NCBI GenBank assembly: GCA_035942255.1
Contig: DASZDG010000129.1
Coordinates: forward strand, 1-21,376
DNA from: JALZEG01 sp035942255
GTDB lineage: Bacteria; Actinomycetota; CADDZG01; WHSQ01
DNA: 21,376 nt
Reading direction: 5' to 3'
Both the position numbers and the translations under genes were made by a program. Within the stretch, counting starts at the first letter, position 1. The number at the start of each line of letters is the position of its first letter. The notes beneath the pieces were generated by a model. It had not been told where the DNA came from, made no database searches, and saw only the letters and a program-made list of their open reading frames with translations. Positions 19,752-21,376 of this stretch are shown piece after piece.

Positions 19752-21121
19752 GGCGCTCGTGGGCGCCGGTCGCCGCGGCAGGCTTCCTGGGCGCCGTTCT
19801 CTCGTACCTCGTGCTCGGGCTGCTCCCGCCGGTGAGGCACGACGCCGGCCCCGCCACGCTCGAGACGCGCTTCTCGGCAGGGTGGGGCGACACGGTGCTC
19901 CAGGTCCCGCCGCTCGGGACGGTCTCGGCCGACTCGCACACGGCTCCGGTCGCGCTGCGTGTGTCGCTGGTCGAGGTCGACGTCACGCGCCTGGCGCGCC
20001 GGGTCGGGGACGCCGCGGCGCGGGCGCAGCTGACGAGGGACGTCGAGGCCGACCTCAGGGACCTCGCGCCGCGCCTGCTGTTGCAGTTCTGCGCAGGGGC
20101 GGTGCTCGTGGGGGCCGCGACGGGCGCGCTACTGCCGCGCCGCCGCCCGGCGTACATGGTCGCGGGGGCCGCGGGAGCGCTCGTTCTCACCGGCTTCCTC
20201 CTCGGCGGGTCCGCGCTGTCGTACGACGTCGACGCGTTCGAGCAGCCGCGCTTCACCGGCGCGCTGGTGCGGGCGCCGGTCGTGATCGAGGCCCTGCAGG
20301 GCGGCGAGATCACGTTCGAACGGCTGCAGTCGCGCTACGAGACGGCGGCCGACCGGCTGTCGGAGCTACTGGCTCTCGTCGCGCAGCCGAACCAGGACCC
20401 CGCCGCGGATTCGGTCGCGGTGCTGCACGTCAGCGACATCCACTCGAACCCGCTCGGCGTGCAGCTGGCGCGGCAGCTCGCGGCTCGTTTCGGCGTCGAT
20501 GCCGTGCTCGACACCGGTGACCTCACGAACTTCGGCATCGCGGCGGAGGCGCGCATCGGACGGCTCATCGCGCGCATACCTGTGCCGTACTACCTGGTCC
20601 CCGGCAACCACGACTCCGCCGCCAACGAGGCGCAGCTCGACCGGATCGAGAACCTGACCGTGCTCGACGGAGACATAGCGGAGATCGAGGGCATCCGGGT
20701 CCTGGGCTGGGGCGACCCCACCGACACGAACTGGAACCGCATCCCTCCCGACGAGGCCGCCGAGATACGCGCGGAGGAGGGTGAGGACACTGCAGTGGCG
20801 GTGCGGTCCGCCCTGCCCGACGTCCTCGCCGTCCACGACAGGAGGCTCGCGGAGGCGTCGTTCGGAGACGTGCCGCTCGTGCTCGCGGGGCACTACCACA
20901 AGCGGATAGAAGAAGAGGTAGAGGGGACGCGCGTGCTGTCGGTGGGCTCGACCGGCGCGACCGGCTTCAAGTTCTTCGTCGAGGCGGCCCGCGACTACGA
21001 GGCCGAGATCGTCTACTTCCGCGGAAGCGACGCCATCGCGGTCGACTACGTGCGCTTCAGCGGGCTCGGCAGTGACTTCGAGATCGAGAGGAAGACGTTC
21101 GACCCCGTTGAGCCGGAATGA
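19748..21121 (+). CDS. Membrane-anchored calcineurin-like metallophosphoesterase
   Basis: A 457-residue protein. The N-terminal half has a signal-anchor helix (about 8-27), an extracytoplasmic segment, and two more membrane helices (about 112-129 and 137-157). The C-terminal half is a complete metallophosphoesterase: DIH (D230, H232), DTGD (255-258), GNHD (286-289), a histidine in VHD (H363) and GHYH (381-384), which bind two metals. Three helices place the catalytic domain outside the cytoplasm if the N-terminus is inside. Substrate is unknown. GTG 19748 is chosen for its GTGA overlap with the permease stop; ATG 19733 is in frame. It ends the operon at a strong terminator. Confidence 0.88.
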   Translation: MRRSWAPVAAAGFLGAVLSYLVLGLLPPVRHDAGPATLETRFSAGWGDTVLQVPPLGTVSADSHTAPVALRVSLVEVDVTRLARRVGDAAARAQLTRDVEADLRDLAPRLLLQFCAGAVLVGAATGALLPRRRPAYMVAGAAGALVLTGFLLGGSALSYDVDAFEQPRFTGALVRAPVVIEALQGGEITFERLQSRYETAADRLSELLALVAQPNQDPAADSVAVLHVSDIHSNPLGVQLARQLAARFGVDAVLDTGDLTNFGIAAEARIGRLIARIPVPYYLVPGNHDSAANEAQLDRIENLTVLDGDIAEIEGIRVLGWGDPTDTNWNRIPPDEAAEIRAEEGEDTAVAVRSALPDVLAVHDRRLAEASFGDVPLVLAGHYHKRIEEEVEGTRVLSVGSTGATGFKFFVEAARDYEAEIVYFRGSDAIAVDYVRFSGLGSDFEIERKTFDPVEPE

Positions 21122-21156
21122 GCAAGGGGCCGGTCGTTGTGACCCGGCCCCTTGCT
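21121..21156. terminator. Terminator after the metallophosphoesterase operon
   Basis: AGCAAGGGGCCGG (21121-21133) pairs perfectly with CCGGCCCCTTGCT (21144-21156), a 13-bp stem with a 10-nt loop that begins in the stop codon. It lies between convergent genes (the second matrixin ends at 21174) and can serve both. Confidence 0.9.
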
Positions 21157-21173
21157 TACTGGGTGTGTGCGGC

Positions 21174-21376
21174 TCAGTACTTCGCCTCGAGCCCCAGGAT
21201 GTCTCCCTTCCCCAGCGTCCGGTAGCGCGTCTGGCATTTCCGGAACGAGCCGGGGGCGAAACCGTGCATCGTCAGGTCGGCGTGAAGCGTGTGCTCGGAG
21301 AGCGGAGCCCCGTCGGCCACGGCGTGCTTCAGCCCATACACGTGACCCAGCTCGTGCGTGGCGGTTCCCTCCATGT
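21174..21376 (-). CDS. Matrixin-like metalloprotease, C-terminal part (cut by window edge)
   Basis: Only the last 67 or so codons are in the window; the gene continues beyond 21376. The zinc site HELGHVYGLKH (HExxHxxGxxH) marks a metzincin, and LTMHGF supplies a plausible Met-turn. The single cysteine in FRKCQTR might pair with one outside the window. An ATG at 21374 is in frame but would begin only a few residues before the active site, so it is not the real start. It is probably secreted like its relative at 13319. Confidence 0.8.
   Translation of the reverse strand, partial: MEGTATHELGHVYGLKHAVADGAPLSEHTLHADLTMHGFAPGSFRKCQTRYRTLGKGDILGLEAKY

Noticed and set aside
1..21376. CRISPR arrays, tRNA or rRNA genes, insertion sequences, phage genes
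   Set aside because: No regularly spaced repeats, tRNA-like cloverleaf, rRNA-like stretch, transposase or integrase was found on either strand.

Overview
The window is very GC-rich, with G/C strongly preferred at third codon positions, frequent GTG/TTG starts, leaderless-looking starts and 4-nt NTGA gene overlaps. Together with the gene content (DUF4331, DUF2277, YezD next to a sulfate transporter, an MpaB-type oxygenase, a CarH/LitR-like regulator) this points to an actinobacterium, possibly a deep-branching or uncultivated lineage. That assignment is inference. I see no rRNA, tRNA, CRISPR array, insertion sequence or phage gene, so it reads as ordinary chromosome.

Layout. 1-1454: terminator and a secreted DUF4331 protein (minus). 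1580-2439: a two-gene unit (minus) of an XRE-type HTH protein and an MNT/AbiEii/DUF6036-like nucleotidyltransferase, headed by a perfect 18-bp palindrome and resembling a toxin-antitoxin pair. 2471-3063: a small unknown protein (plus) abutting a convergent DsrE-family gene. 3100-4772: Ada/AlkA-type alkylation-repair glycosylase followed by DUF2277 (minus). 4865-6138: a PAS-GGDEF diguanylate cyclase and a 70-residue stand-alone LuxR-type HTH protein (plus). 6187-7885: a secreted M14 zinc carboxypeptidase with a terminator. 7894-8796: an MpaB/DUF2236 oxygenase (minus). 8820-13095: a sulfur-uptake locus, yezD-like gene then cysP/sbp-like, cysT, cysW and cysA, with a repeated operator-like motif and a structured 5' leader. 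13278-14717: a matrixin-like metalloprotease, an unknown membrane-anchored protein and a small two-helix membrane protein. 14735-21156: a conserved-TM-helix mechanosensitive-channel-like gene (minus) divergent from a four-gene plus unit: CarH/LitR-like B12-binding MerR regulator, LolD/MacB-type ATPase, large FtsX-like permease, and membrane-anchored metallophosphoesterase. 21174-21376: the 3' end of a second matrixin-like protease.

How genes may work together. The sulfate genes form a standard high-affinity importer. The CarH-like regulator keeps the residues known to bind adenosylcobalamin, so the envelope operon and the divergent channel may be light- or B12-responsive. The GGDEF and LuxR-HTH genes could be one signalling unit.

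The most unusual signals lie in translation initiation. (i) Four genes have a -10-like hexamer exactly 7 nt before an ATG and no Shine-Dalgarno. (ii) Three genes (LuxR-HTH, matrixin, CarH-like) are preceded by out-of-frame mini-ORFs of 12, 14 and 6 codons, each with a good Shine-Dalgarno and a stop codon overlapping the main start. (iii) At least two leaders fold into nested hairpins whose 3' arm runs into the Shine-Dalgarno. All are sequence-level observations that need comparative or RNA data.
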